Source: Oryza sativa Japonica Group (Eukaryota > Streptophyta > Magnoliopsida > Poales > Poaceae). From it: a stretch of 64,000 bases of DNA. The first letter of the stretch is position 1; each line of letters begins with the position of its first letter. The stretch covers positions 26,611,501 to 26,675,500 of the forward strand of contig NC_089043.1 of the NCBI RefSeq assembly GCF_034140825.1, written 5' to 3'. The position numbers and the translations under genes are program-made. Positions 11,331 to 23,067 of this stretch are shown here, in pieces. The notes below the pieces were generated by a model. That model ran no database searches. It worked only from the letters and a program-made list of their open reading frames with translations, and had not been told where the DNA came from.

Positions 11331-14181
11331 TAGATCACCGATCCACCGTTTTGGTGGTTATCAACAGATACATATACTCCTGCCTCAGAATTTATCTCTA
11401 GCCTTTTCTTTCTTTTGAAATAGAGAATTTATCTCTAGTAAAGAAATAATTTCTTGTTTTGATTTGTGCTTCTTTGTTAAAATATATCTGCAGTTATTAC
11501 ATCACGATCGTATTATCATCGAATAACTCTTGTGAGAATAATCTAATGTTTTTAACATGAGCATATAGTTGTAAGAATTAATCTAGTGATTGAATAGTTT
11601 GCTTTATTTACTTTTCCTTTTCTTATATCGAAGTTTACTTTTACGGTATACCTATAAATGATTATTGTTAATTGCAATTAGATTTGAGCCATTACTGAGT
11701 ATATATGATGAAATAATAGTATTCTCAACCACATCCATAGTAGAGGCTTTACTACATTCGAATTAGATTGCAGCCGATAATTATAGTTAATATTTTGGTT
11801 TTTTATTACAATTCAAAGGCACATATAAAATGAATTAAATATAAAAAAATAAAGATGGATTTTGAAAAGTATCTAAGAAATTTCTATATATAATGTTTCT
11901 TAAAAAATCTATTTAGTTGCTTAGGAAACGTGCACATAATAATTCAGAAGCTAAGAATATAGGTTAAATCGTGGCACATTTATCATGGCAACTACTAGTT
12001 TCTTTTGGCAACTTCTTAGGTGTACTAGTTTCTCGTACAATACTCACACGTTTATTTTGTTCCATAAAAACGAAACATTATGTACTTTATGCAGCTTAAT
12101 TAATAGCTTAAAACATGAATGACATTGATCCAAAACTACCTTCCATCATCAAATTGCAATGCTACAAATGTGAGTATCTACCTTCCATTGTCACCTTGTG
12201 CAAAAAGCTTTATCTATTCACGTGGCACGGAAAATTACTTCTCATATTGGATGAACGGAAAAGTATTCATTATTAACCTGTGGATACACTTCTGAACGAA
12301 ACTCTGTTCATACTCGCAAGGATCAAACGGAGTTTGACAGGATATATAGTGATTATCTCACCGTTTGATTTGTCACCATCAAACTTTCAAGCCCCAGGTG
12401 GCTAAACACCACACATCAAGATAGATTTTTTCTTTTCTACTTTCTAACTGATGTCTCAAAAGTATTGGCTTCAGTGTATGAACAAAAATTTACAGCTGGG
12501 ATGTCAAGCTCTCTGAACATCTGTCACCCTTTGTTTGATTGATTTCTTGGAGGATAAAATTAGATAAGCTAATTGTAGTTGTTAAGCAAAAGCGATTAGA
12601 TGGTCACACATGTCGGCATGTCAAGGCTACACAGCCTTTTTAATGGCGGCAAAAAATGCAATTATGCAAACATCACAATGCTTTGCTATCCCACTGTACT
12701 TAACCTCCATAATATATAATTAAGGAGACCTTAAGACAGCCACACGTCAGCTAATCTCCAACAGTATTCTACTAGTATACATTATTCTTAAAGGGTTAAT
12801 TAAAGTCGGTACGCTACTAATCATGCCAGGAGGATACTCTGTACGTAGTATGCTCCTGTAGCTTATCATAATCTCTTCAGATTCAGAGTTCGTTTTTCTC
12901 TTTCAGAACAAGAAGATTACGGATCAAACTCACATAGCTAAGAACTTCATTAATTATGTTCCTGAATCTTCACCAGAATCACAGTACAATCCTTCATATA
13001 TGCACACATCCAGCCAGCCAATTAGAGTAAAGAGATCTCGCCATTTTTCAGGAATATTTTTCTCCTGATCATCTGTCGCTTTTCCAGCCATTTTTTCAGA
13101 GTTGAGACTTTCAGTTTCAGGGTAGTTTTAGGTTGTTTCGTGTGTGCTTCTGCAGGCAGAGCTGGGATCCTGGCATGTGTTGCCGTGTTGGCCACTAACT
13201 CCTGGGAGCCTATGGATTAATTGAGCCGATAACATTATAATAATAATCTTAAATTCTTAATCTTAATCACGCAGCTCACGTTGGGTTTGATGGTACAAGA
13301 CGAGGATCATTCCCAATGCAAACCTGTCTGTCAGATTTGTTGTCCCTGGATCTCGTAATCTTGTAATATATCCGCGATCAAAGCTTTTTTAGTGTTCACG
13401 AAAAAAAAAATGATCTGTACGTGGGCACTTTATTGGACTTAGAATTTGACATTGTTATCGCAGATTGATTTGCATTTGAGGTTGCTAAATACGGTAAACT
13501 GTGCGATTAGCATGCTAATTAAGTAGTCATATGATCTAGCTGGCATGGGATTAGTACGGGTAGATGTTAATGCGATGCTTTTGGTTAGTTTACAGCCAAT
13601 TGGGGCTCCTGGTTTGCTAGGCTGGTCCCCCAGGGGTGTACGATGGAATCGGGGACAATGCATTTTAATAAAATTAATTAAAAGAGGGATATGATTTGTG
13701 TTTTTCTAAACAAAGAGGAAAAGAACAAGGAGAGAATCCGTACACGATACCGGTGTCGCGTCGATGATACTGCAGGCTCCCGTGTCCGGTTTTGAGGGTG
13801 CTGAGCTAATCAATCAATCCATTAACCATTGTCAGATATCGTTTTAGTTTTGGGTTATGTCGAGCATGTCTATTTTAACTATTATTTCTTATAAATTCGT
13901 ATATTCTAATATCACAAAGTTTTTATTTAGCATAAGAATTCGTAATTTATATAAGTCTTAAAATAAACGATTTTTCAAAAGTTAATGGTAAAAATAGACA
14001 TAGACATGTTTAATCCATATTCTTTCACAATTGAAACACATATTTTATTTGTTTTTGTTAACAAGTTTTTTAAACTACTAAACGATATATTTTACGTGAA
14101 AAACTTTCTATATAAAAGTTTTTTCAAATATCATATAAATTTATTTTTAATCTTGAAATAATCAAAAATCAATGAATCATA
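11331..14181. other. AT-rich intergenic region
   Basis: No gene could be supported on either strand. The DNA is AT-rich with scattered short inverted repeats. Around 14060-14180 there is a block resembling the inside of the MITE at 870-1086, which suggests transposon remnants. Confidence 0.5.
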
Positions 14182-14371
14182 CTCTATCCGTTATATATTA
14201 TAAATATTATAAGTTGTTTGACCTTTTTAAGTAACATATTATAGAAATACATTTAATATTAAATTTGATAAAACTAATTTAATATCGCTAAATTTTTCTA
14301 CAAACTTGATAAAAGCTAATAAAATTTAATTAGGAAAAAATCAAACGACTTATAATATGAAATGAAGGAAG
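14182..14371. mobile_element. Stowaway-like MITE
   Basis: The left end CTCTATCCGTTATATATTAT is mirrored by the right end (ACTTATAATATGAAATGAAGGAAG) as an imperfect inverted repeat. The interior pairs 'aagttgtttgacc' with 'tcaaacgactt'. TA precedes the left end, while the right-hand TA has decayed. About 190 bp, non-coding. Confidence 0.6.
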
Positions 14372-14767
14372 TCCGTGCTAATGATTTCTCATTTTTATGT
14401 CTCTATACTTAATCTTTCATCGGACTCGTTCAACGTGACATAAGTTAGATTAAAGATAGAATGATAAATCAATTTGAAACATTTGGAATAAGTAATTAAC
14501 CATCATACAAATCATGATTAAGCCTTACTCATAAACTAACCAATGATAAGTAATTAAGGCTAGGCGACGTGTCGGCCCATACCCCGTCCGTCCTGTAATA
14601 ATCTCCTCGGCGCGACGCCACGCCACCGACCAACGCGACAAGGCGAGACGACGCGCACGCGACACACAGCCAGCGGAAGCAGCAGCAGGACGACGAGGAG
14701 GAGGAGGAGATAGCTTAGATCCCGCTCGCCTCTGATCCCCCCGGATCCGATCCGAGATCCTCCACCC

Positions 14768-15862
14768 ATGGCGTCCGGCCGGTGCTGCACGTTCCTCGAG
14801 ATCCTGCTCGCCATCATCCTCCCGCCCCTCGGCGTCTTCCTCCGCTTCGGATGCTGCAGCGTACGCCGCCACGAATCCCCTTTCTTGCCCTCCCTATCTC
14901 TCTCCTTGCCTCCCCGACGATCTCCCGCTCGCTCTGCTACTGTTCGTGGATAGGTGGATCGGGGGGATTCGTTGTCTCGTGTGCATCTGGTCGTTAGAAT
15001 TTCAATTTCGGGGGGCGAATTTTTTGCGATCTGGTAGGTCGATTTTGCTCGCATCCAGTAATAATAATTCGAGGATACTGGGAGTGGTTGCGAATCCCCG
15101 AGCTCCAAACGCTGCGCTGCCAGCGCTGAATCTTGGGTGGACAACTCTCGATGTAGCTCTGCTTCGTGCAATGGCTATCCTATGCAATTGGGCTTCCTTT
15201 GGTTTCTCTCTCTAACCATTTTTCATCTGGAGTTCATATGAAAGTGCTACTGTCGGTTTGTGATTTATGATTTATGTTAATCCTTGCAGTGTAAGTACCC
15301 TAGAATTTCTGGTAATTATGCAATCCCTATCTACTGATAACTGATCCAAGAGAGTAGGCTGAAATTTTGTCACAAGTCCATATAATCTGCCTGGTGTTAT
15401 TTTATTTTAAACTGGTTCTTCGATGTATTATAGCGCATATATTGTCAACTTAGTCATCCCCAGGCCAATTTTTATGCTCAAGTGGAAGTGCTGCACAAAG
15501 AGCATGGGGATTATGTTTGAATTTTGACTAGTGATAATGGCATAGTTTTCTTGACTCTGCTACATCTGCCTGTGTTGATATCAAAAGTTAAACCATAGGC
15601 ATAGTCCGAATGAATCAGCGATGAACAAGCTTTTTTTTTTTTGTGCTGATAACACTACTGACAGTTCTGCATTCTATCTTTTCCGCCCCTCGTGGTAACA
15701 TACTAATAGTGTTGATATTTATTATGTCTTAAACAGATGGAGTTCTGCATCTGCTTGCTTCTCACCATCCTTGGCTATGTCCCTGGCATCATCTACGCAG
15801 TCTATGTGCTTGTTGCTCTTGACTCAGACCAGTACCAGAGGGAATATCATACCCTTGCTTAG
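14768..15862 (+). CDS. RCI2/LTI6 (PMP3, UPF0057) hydrophobic membrane protein, 72 aa
   Basis: Two exons, 14768-14860 and 15737-15862. The small protein has two membrane spans: EILLAIILPPLGVFL (11-25) with the family's LPPLGVF core, and ICLLLTILGYVPGIIYAVYV (36-55) with the LGYxPGIIYA signature. PMP3 proteins sit in the plasma membrane, affect membrane potential and Na+/K+ balance, and are often induced by cold, salt or drought. This member is longer than the classic 52-58 aa LTI6 proteins because of a polar tail (DSDQYQREYHTLA) and an N-terminal extension. Unusual Cys pairs are present (CC at 6-7 and 29-30, with C35 and C37), possible palmitoylation sites by inference. A long, AT-rich single intron separates the two spans, the usual gene structure for the family. 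Confidence 0.93.
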
Positions 15863-17541
15863 GCAGTCCACTTCAATTCTGTCGAAACCTATGCTCTATC
15901 CAGAACAGCCAAGTTCTGCTGTTGAATTGGTATCTGGTAACTTCGTCTGGGTTTTTTGATATGGCGTTGTGAATCTTGTGATTATAAAGTAGAAACAGTG
16001 GTTCGTATCAAGGAGGACGAGGAGGCACCTAGTCATTTGGTCGTTAAATCTCCCTATTCATCTGTTTTGTGCTAAATGTATAATTTTATCTGGATCTCTT
16101 GACTCCTTATTTCAGTCTGTTAAATGCTCAAACTGTGGTCTGGTCTCCATTCTGTAATTTTGATTCAAGAAAATAAGTTGTTGAGGGTAAATATTATTGG
16201 TGTTTGTATGTCAATACCGTTGCAATTCTTGCCTATTTCGTCATGGAAACAATGGGGGTGATTATTTTGTTACAACGACGTCAGTACCACCTTATATGCC
16301 AGTCTATTTATACTTTGCCAGTGAACTTCAATGTTTGGTGGGTTTCATACCTTATGCATAAGGTATTCAAGTGCTTCACCAATCTTTGAAGACCACTCTG
16401 GATTTTTGCATGATGGAAATGTTCTCTGAGAATTCCATGTAGAAATAGATGACTTTATCATACTTGATCTGTAGAGTACTAACATTTATCCAGGCCTTGT
16501 AGGAAAACAGAAAACAGTCTTAGAACCCTCGCCCTTTTTCAAAATATGATATGCTTGTCACATGCTGTAATGTGCAGGAAAGTTTGTTTTGTTCAGTACT
16601 CTAGTCCTCTGACAATAAATTAATCAGTGTCCCTCGTTTGATGGATCATATCTTGCTGCTGATTGTAGTAATCACTTTTCATTTGATGGATCATATCTTG
16701 CTGCTGGTTGTAGTAATCACTTGATCCTGTCACTTGTGTCCTCTGTTATCTGCGCTTTCTGAACGACATCTTCATACTGATGTCGAATCATAGATGGATA
16801 TTATAAAATACATGAAGAGAATGCTTGTTTCTGGTGCTGAATGTTCGTGCCCATGTGATATTCAGTGATTCTGTTAGATTGTGAACGCCTGATGAATAGA
16901 TTGTGTGTAGCTGCTCATGAAGTTTCTTTAATGTTTCATTTCTGATTGCAACGATTCTGTCTGCCCTGCTGTGAGAGAGATGCCCCTGACCTTCCCTGTC
17001 CACTTGACTATGCTGATCAGGTTGTGTATGTGCATTATATTCAAGGGTACATAAACTGTCGCATCCGATTCTCTGTTTCGTTTTCTTAATAATGCAGTCA
17101 TCCTTAATTGGGTTGGACGTTCTTAATTGGGTTAGACGTCATCGTTGACCAATACATTTGCTGTATTATATAAAGATACAACTCGTTGAAGAGATATGAG
17201 GTGGATCAAAGTATGTGATTTTAGTTCTGAATTGATATAAAATGTCACGTTCTTGGGGATGTCTGAAACTCTGAATTGTTGTTGTATGTCGATCCATCGG
17301 TGCGGCATCCAGAGGCTGGCATGCAGGTCGGTATATCAACGATTGATCTGCATATCTTTTTCATAAAATTGCATGTCTCAGACTCAGCATGCTACTCTAC
17401 CATATGGAGGCATGGAGCCTTCGTTTCTGGAACTGAAACGGCAGAAAAACTCATTAGTCGTCAGAGGTGAGAAGAATTCACGGGCTGCAGGTTCTGGGAG
17501 CTATGAACAGCGTACTTATGAATTTTGACAGCAATCACATA
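15863..17541. other. Intergenic region with a short tandem duplication
   Basis: The first few hundred bases are the 3' UTR of the RCI2-like gene. At 16637-16723 a 45-bp unit ('tttgatggatcatatcttgc' and following) is repeated twice with few differences. Nothing else codes convincingly. Confidence 0.5.
16636..16723. repeat. Two-copy 45-bp tandem duplication
   Basis: Units at 16636-16680 and 16681-16723 are nearly identical over 'ttgatggatcatatcttgc' and 'ttgtagtaatcact', differing at about two or three positions, so the duplication is recent. Confidence 0.85.
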
Positions 17542-17681
17542 GGCTGTGTTAAGATCCAAAGTTTGGATCCAAACTTCAGTCCTTTTCCATCACATCAACC
17601 TGTCATACACACACAACTTTTCAGTCACATCATCTCCAATTTCAACCAAAATTCAAACTTTGCGCTGGACTAAACACAGCC
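17542..17681. mobile_element. Short TIR element (GGCTGTGTTTAG family)
   Basis: Ends GGCTGTGTT and AACACAGCC form a terminal inverted repeat, flanked by a perfect ATA on both sides (17539-17541 and 17682-17684), consistent with a 3-bp target duplication. The interior is nearly the same as that of the copy at 38623-38766, sharing 'caaagtttggatccaaa' and 'tccatcacatcaacct'. A 140-bp Tourist-like MITE is the best reading. Confidence 0.75.
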
Positions 17682-17684
17682 ATA

Positions 17685-19122
17685 GTCTACGTCATGATCA
17701 GCTTTGTTTCAATCCATTCTGGTTCAGGTGCCCCCTCCTCTTCATTTCTGACTTCTGCTCCAGGTGCCCAGTTATCGACAAAGGGGACAAATGATCTACT
17801 GAATCGCAGCAAAAATCTGTTTTTCAACTAGTTTTGTTCATTTAAATTTCAAGAGCTATTACTCAGAACCATGGTGGATAACTCATATTCATGCCAAATA
17901 ATGCCTTACACACAGTACCAATAATTTATAATCCTGGTGCAAGTCTAAATTGTGATATCACTCTGACTACTACTCCTACAGTCATTTTACCAACCTTCTC
18001 TTTTGTCACAATCCCTGCATTTTTATTGAGTATTGGAAGCTGAAACTAGTAGTACCAGTGTACTAAAAAACATTCGGACTTATCAGAGCTTTACAGCTTT
18101 TATTCAAAGTTTATGCCACTCATGAATTTGTTCCATGGGCCTGTGAAGACGCAATGAATGTAAAGTCAGCAATTAGGCGTCTGAAATTACATGTCTGCTT
18201 TGTCTGACAGTCACAATTATACGCTCATTATTTTCCAAAACACTGTGCACACATCTTCCAACTCTCATTCAGTCATTCTGTTTCCATGAAGGCGTCCAGT
18301 CTCTTGATAATGTCTCCATGAAAGGCTTCCTATGCTGCTATCATGAGTGCCTCGACACCATCAGACATCAGTGCTGCCTATCTGATCATGTTTCATTACT
18401 GACTGTACACTGAACATGCAGTGTTTCACTGGTACCAGCTGGTATTGTCAAATTCTTTTTTCTTCCCTGAAGAAACAGTATCGTCAAATTCTTTTGCATC
18501 TCCTTAACTGAAGTCCCTCTATCCAAAAAAAAAAAAAGCTTCTTGGAATGAATCCGGACAAGTGAAGATGGTTTTTTTTGACGGAGAGAGTACGTTCTCC
18601 CGAACATGAGCAGCAACATGACTGCATCCTATAGTTTCAGTGAGAGAAATGTCTGGTTAAGTGCCGTGTTACTATTTCATGGCTCCTCAAAGCTGGCAGT
18701 GAATGGGAAACGTGTGGTTAAACATGGAGCAGACAGCAGCAGAGTGGTCGGCAGGTCGGCAAGTGTCCCTCTACTGCTGCTGCTGCTGCTGCTTGCTCAT
18801 CATCAAGATTCAAGAGGAGCTTGACCTGGACGTCTCCTCTGCTCCATGTTTGTGGATTGATCAGTGGGCACCACTCAACCATCATAATCCTAGGTAGGAT
18901 TTGGAGGATGAGTACACTCTTTTGTGCTCACCACTGACTTGGATGGCATATTCTCCATGCAACTTTAAAGTCCTTTCCGTTAGGGCAATGCATATGGTTT
19001 TGAAAATGTGGTCATCAGTTGATTCATCATCCTTCATCTAGAGAATTTGCCAATTTGTATGCTTGGGCTGTATAGTAACTATGACATGATCTAAGATTTT
19101 GCAGATATCACACATAGATAAA
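17685..19122. other. Intergenic, no gene seen
   Basis: AT-rich sequence with a short CTG run at about 18774-18793. The open frames are short and lack any family features. Confidence 0.5.
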
Positions 19123-19264
19123 GGCCGTGTTTAGTTCACCTCCAACTTCCAACTTTCCATCACATCACATCATATCCAAAATTTTCCTACACTCTTAACT
19201 TTTTTTTTCCAAACTACCAACTTTCCCTAAACTTTTAACTTTTTTTCAGGAACTAAACACAGCC
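19123..19264. mobile_element. Short TIR element (GGCYGTGTTTAGTTC family)
   Basis: GGCCGTGTTTAGTTC at the left end and GAACTAAACACAGCC at the right end match in 14 of 15 inverted positions. AAA flanks both sides, a possible 3-bp duplication. The interior is pyrimidine-rich ('ccaactttcc' blocks). It has the same termini as the copies at 17542, 38623, 59984 and 61228 but a different middle from 17542 and 38623. Confidence 0.75.
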
Positions 19265-19872
19265 AAAAAGAGAGAGAAGAGTTTAAATAGTGGAGCAATC
19301 AAGTGGGCATTGTTTATGCCCTTGCTAATTGCTAGTAGTACAAACTAAAATAGCCAATATCTGATAATCTGAACATGAGAACGGCTGCCCCGTTGTGTTT
19401 CAAAGAAGAGAGTTGGAGTACATGAAAAATCTTAGTACTATACTAAGTACAAATGAACTGTACCTGTCTCTAGTGTATAAGTTTTGATGGGATTAGTACA
19501 CTGTACAGTAATCACATCGTACCACAAGCCAACCCTACTGATTTTAAATCCACAAGGGTAGGAGTGCATGATCAGACTCAAAAACTCTGGTGAGCAGTGA
19601 GCTAAATAAATTGCACTTTTTTTTTAACATTAAATAAATTGCACTTGTGCACAGTTCTGCACTTAATATGCAAGCATCAGATAACTGCAACTAGTCTTGC
19701 ATATACGGTGATGATAGTAGCAGTACGCCAGTACCATATGCTTGACTTTCTCTATAATTATTGACTTCCACTTAACTGCCGTAGGCCGTAGATGTTGCAA
19801 GATCCCACTAATGGTCAACCAGTTGAACAGAACAATGATAGAGGTAGAGTACAGTAGAGTACTACTAGTATA
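19265..19872. other. Intergenic, no gene seen
   Basis: AT-rich, with short poly-T runs. No open frame of interest. Confidence 0.5.
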
Positions 19873-20114
19873 CTCCCTCCGCTATCTATATCTATTATAA
19901 GAGATTTTAACATTTTACTTACACTATTTGACTATTCATCTTATTTACAAAATTTTAAAATTATTATTTATTTTGTTTATGACTTACTTTATTATCTAAA
20001 GTATTTTAAGCACAACTTTTCATTTTTTATATTTACATAATTTTTTTAATAAGACGAGTGGTCAAACATAGTATGTAAAATATCAAAATACTTTATATTA
20101 GGGAACGGAGAGAG
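19873..20114. mobile_element. Stowaway MITE with TA duplication
   Basis: It starts CTCCCTCCGCTATC and ends GGGAACGGAGAGAG, the classic Stowaway termini, with TA on each side (19871-19872 and 20115-20116). About 242 bp, AT-rich and non-coding. Confidence 0.8.
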
Positions 20115-20116
20115 TA

Positions 20117-22062
20117 TTATCTCTGTTAAAAAAACTCAATCTATCTTTTTAGTACTGCAAATCTGAATAATTCTTTATTCAGATTCATGGTACTTCCTTT
20201 TGGGTTATTATTATTTTTTTTTAACGGAGAAGAGGCAGTACTCGGTGCAGTTGAGTGCAGCGCAGGCTGGAGTTGGGAGTTGGCTGCCTGCGATGCGAGG
20301 GCAAAGAAAAGGAAAAAAGATGCCGCTGCAGGCGGCTGCCGCCACCCACCAACCGCGGACAAGTGGAAGCCCCAAACCCCAACCGAAAGCGACGGCGCGC
20401 GCCTTTGGTGGATGGCCGTTGGCGCCGAGGCAAGCGAGGCGCCTGTATTTTCTTACATTTCAGCCCTTCCCTAAAAACTTATTTTACGAATGAACCTTTT
20501 AAAAAAACTCTTATAAATGAACCCTTAGAAACTTATTTTACTTTTGCACCTAGGTCCAACGCTATGCTGAAGTCAATGGCGTCGAGGGAGTTGACACCTT
20601 GTCACTTTGTGTGAGCACGCGGACCGGCATTTTGGCGATTGTTAAGATCTCTAGCCTTGATCCTCGGTATGGTGAAGTGAGCTATGGTTGCGTGGACACG
20701 GTCAGTCAGCAGTTGTAGTTGTTTCATGACAGTCCATCTGGTTGTGGCCGCTGCCGTGCCGAATCAGTGACCAGGATTTATTAGCACCAAAGACTCCGGC
20801 GCTGTGACGTTGGACCTCATCTTTCCCAAAGTCTAAACTTGAAATAAAGCTTTGCTGATGGTGTCTATATATGTAAAATAAGTTTATAGAAAGGGGGTAA
20901 AACAGAAGAAATCCAGGGCGAGGCGTGGTCAGTGGTCACCAACCGCGGGCGCCGCGACTGCCTGCCTTGCTGTCTCGTGCCTGCCGTGGAAAACGAGGGA
21001 ACGGGAACCCAACCCAGGCGCGGGCCCCGCCGGCCACCGCGCGCAGTCGCAGCAACAGCCAGTACTCTCTCTGCGCGGCGGCAGCGCATTTCCCACTCGG
21101 CCACTCCAGCCCCCCGCAGCATCCGCCCGATCCGCCGCGCGGCTGCTTGGCTGTTGGCTCCCACCACACCTTGGCGTGGCCGTGGCGCGGGTGTTGGATC
21201 CGTCCGGTCAGCGCTGGCGTCACCCTCCACTCCCTCTCCTTCCGCCCTTGCCTCCTCCTCCGCCTAATGCGATCCGACGCGCGCCACCACCACCTCCTCC
21301 TCCGATCCCGCATGCGCCCGGTCCACCGCGCCTCGCCTCGCTGACCCACGGGGGCCACCTGCTGCTGGTGGTGGTGGACGGACGGAGTTGTCCGCGACGG
21401 TCTCCCACTTTCCGCCTCTTCCCCACCACCATCGTTCTCCTTCTCTTCTCCCTCTCCCACCTTTCTCCCCCCGCGCGCCCGATCCTTCCCTTCCCCCAAC
21501 TCCCTCTCGCATTTCCCAGCTCGGATCCTCTTCTGACTTCTCTCTCTCTCTCCGTCTGTCTCTCTCCTCTTTCGAGGTCTTCAGTCTTCAGTGTTCTTGA
21601 CGACCTTGCTGCTTCTTGCCTCTGTTTCGCCTCCTACTTGCCGTCTTCTTCTTCTTCTTGCTGCTGCTGCTGCTGCTGCTGAATTTTTCTTCGGTCAGTT
21701 AGTCGGTCAGGCCGGTGCCGGTCTGGGAGCGATTCCGCCGGACGCACGCATCAACAGTGGAGGGAGGGGAGGGGAGGAGCTTCCCCTTTTTGATCTAGCA
21801 AGTCGTCGTCTCCAAAAATACACTTTTTTTTGTTGGGTCTTTGGAACAAAAGGGTCTCCTCCTTTTGATCTTTCTGTCTCATCACTAAATTAGCAAAGCT
21901 TTGTGCTTCGCGGCGATCTCTTTTCAGCTAATTCAGTCTCTGTTGATAGCTTCGTTGCCCAAGAGAGATCCCCCATGTCAGAGGCGAGCGGATGACACCG
22001 CAATTCGGGTCCGGTTCTTCCGCCTGAGCTGCAGAATTTTAAGCTTCCTCCGTGGTGCCGCC
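20117..22062 (+). promoter_or_regulatory. Upstream region and probable 5' leader of the trihelix gene
   Basis: AT-rich to about 20900, then strongly C/T-rich from 21200, with a CT microsatellite near 21539-21555 and a (CTG)n run at 21660-21681. CT-rich tracts of this kind are common in rice 5' leaders. The transcription start and any leader intron cannot be placed by eye. The many long open frames here are compositional. Confidence 0.45.
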
Positions 22063-23067
22063 ATGGATGCCCTTCCTGACGCCGCCGACGCGGCGCAGTT
22101 GGCGGCGGCGGCGGCGCCGCCGCAGAAGCGCGACGAGTGGAGCGAGAGCGGCATTGTGCGGCTGCTGGAGGCGTACGAGGCCAAGTGGCTGCTGCGGAAC
22201 CGCGCCAAGCTCAAGTGGAGCGACTGGGTCGACATTGCCCACGAGGTGTCCGCCCACTGCGCCATGGAGAACGCCGCCGCCACGGGGAAGCCCGGGAGCA
22301 GCACGGCCAAGACGCCCAACCAGTGCAAGAACAAGATCGAGTCCATGAAGAAGCGGTACAGGGCGGAGTCCGCCGCGGCGGCGCGCGCCGGCCCCGCCGC
22401 CGCCGGTGCTGGCCCGTCGTGGCGGTTCTTCGCCCGCATGGACGGCTTGCTCAAAGGCCCCGCCGGCTCCGGCCAGCCGCAGGCGGAGTTGAGCAACAGC
22501 ATAGACCTGCGAGCTCCTCCTCCTGCAAAGGTTGAGGTCGATGTCGATGCAGATTTCGTCAGTCAGTTAGCTGATGCAGGGCCGGGTGCACTTTCTGAAT
22601 TGGTGAGTGCATATGCAAACGGCTCGATTCAAGAGAAATTGGACAAGGTTGAGAACAGTGGGCATGTTGAGGGGAGAGCTGCAGAGAGTGATGTCAATGT
22701 GAGCTCTCCGAGGATCAAGGAGGCGAACGAGGATGCCGAGGAGGTGGACAAGGTATGGGACATGTCCAAGAAGAGGAAGAACACGGAGTTTGATATCGCG
22801 AAGAGCATCGAGTTGCTGGCAAGCTCATTCTTGAAGATTGAGCGCGCAAGAATGGACCTGTACAGGGAAACAGAGAGGATGAGGGTTGAGGCTGAGATTA
22901 AGAAGGGTGAGATGGAGCTCAAGAGGACAGAGATTATGGCAAAGACGCACTTGCAGATCGCTAAGCTTTTCGCAAAGAGATTGAAGGAGTGCAGCAGCAA
23001 GACTGGTGGTAGCTCATCTGTAACAGCTGAAGTGGACAACCATGCCAAGAAAGGAGAAAATGGTTAG
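22063..23067 (+). CDS. Trihelix transcription factor (SIP1-type), 334 aa
   Basis: One open exon from the ATG in a good context (gccgccATGG); the frame is open upstream to 21901, but that part is non-coding in character. The trihelix DNA-binding domain spans about 23-131: W26 opens helix 1, WSDW (52-55) helix 2, and TPNQCKNKIESMKKRY (84-99) helix 3, followed by SWRFFARMDGLL (119-130), which fits the SIP1 clade better than GT-1 or GT-2. The C-terminal third (about 245-320) is a charged alpha-helix/coiled coil (KIERARMDLYRETERMR), the usual dimerisation region. A nuclear role binding GT-type promoter elements is inferred. Splicing from 23062 to 24380 would instead end the protein with GSG and a stop at 24388-24390; the change is only two residues, so either form is possible. 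Confidence 0.88.
   Translation: MDALPDAADAAQLAAAAAPPQKRDEWSESGIVRLLEAYEAKWLLRNRAKLKWSDWVDIAHEVSAHCAMENAAATGKPGSSTAKTPNQCKNKIESMKKRYRAESAAAARAGPAAAGAGPSWRFFARMDGLLKGPAGSGQPQAELSNSIDLRAPPPAKVEVDVDADFVSQLADAGPGALSELVSAYANGSIQEKLDKVENSGHVEGRAAESDVNVSSPRIKEANEDAEEVDKVWDMSKKRKNTEFDIAKSIELLASSFLKIERARMDLYRETERMRVEAEIKKGEMELKRTEIMAKTHLQIAKLFAKRLKECSSKTGGSSSVTAEVDNHAKKGENG

Noticed and set aside
20936-21682. Several 100-190 codon frames on both strands before the trihelix gene
   Set aside because: Low-complexity Pro/Ser/Arg/Gly translations from a C/T-rich leader; no homology features.
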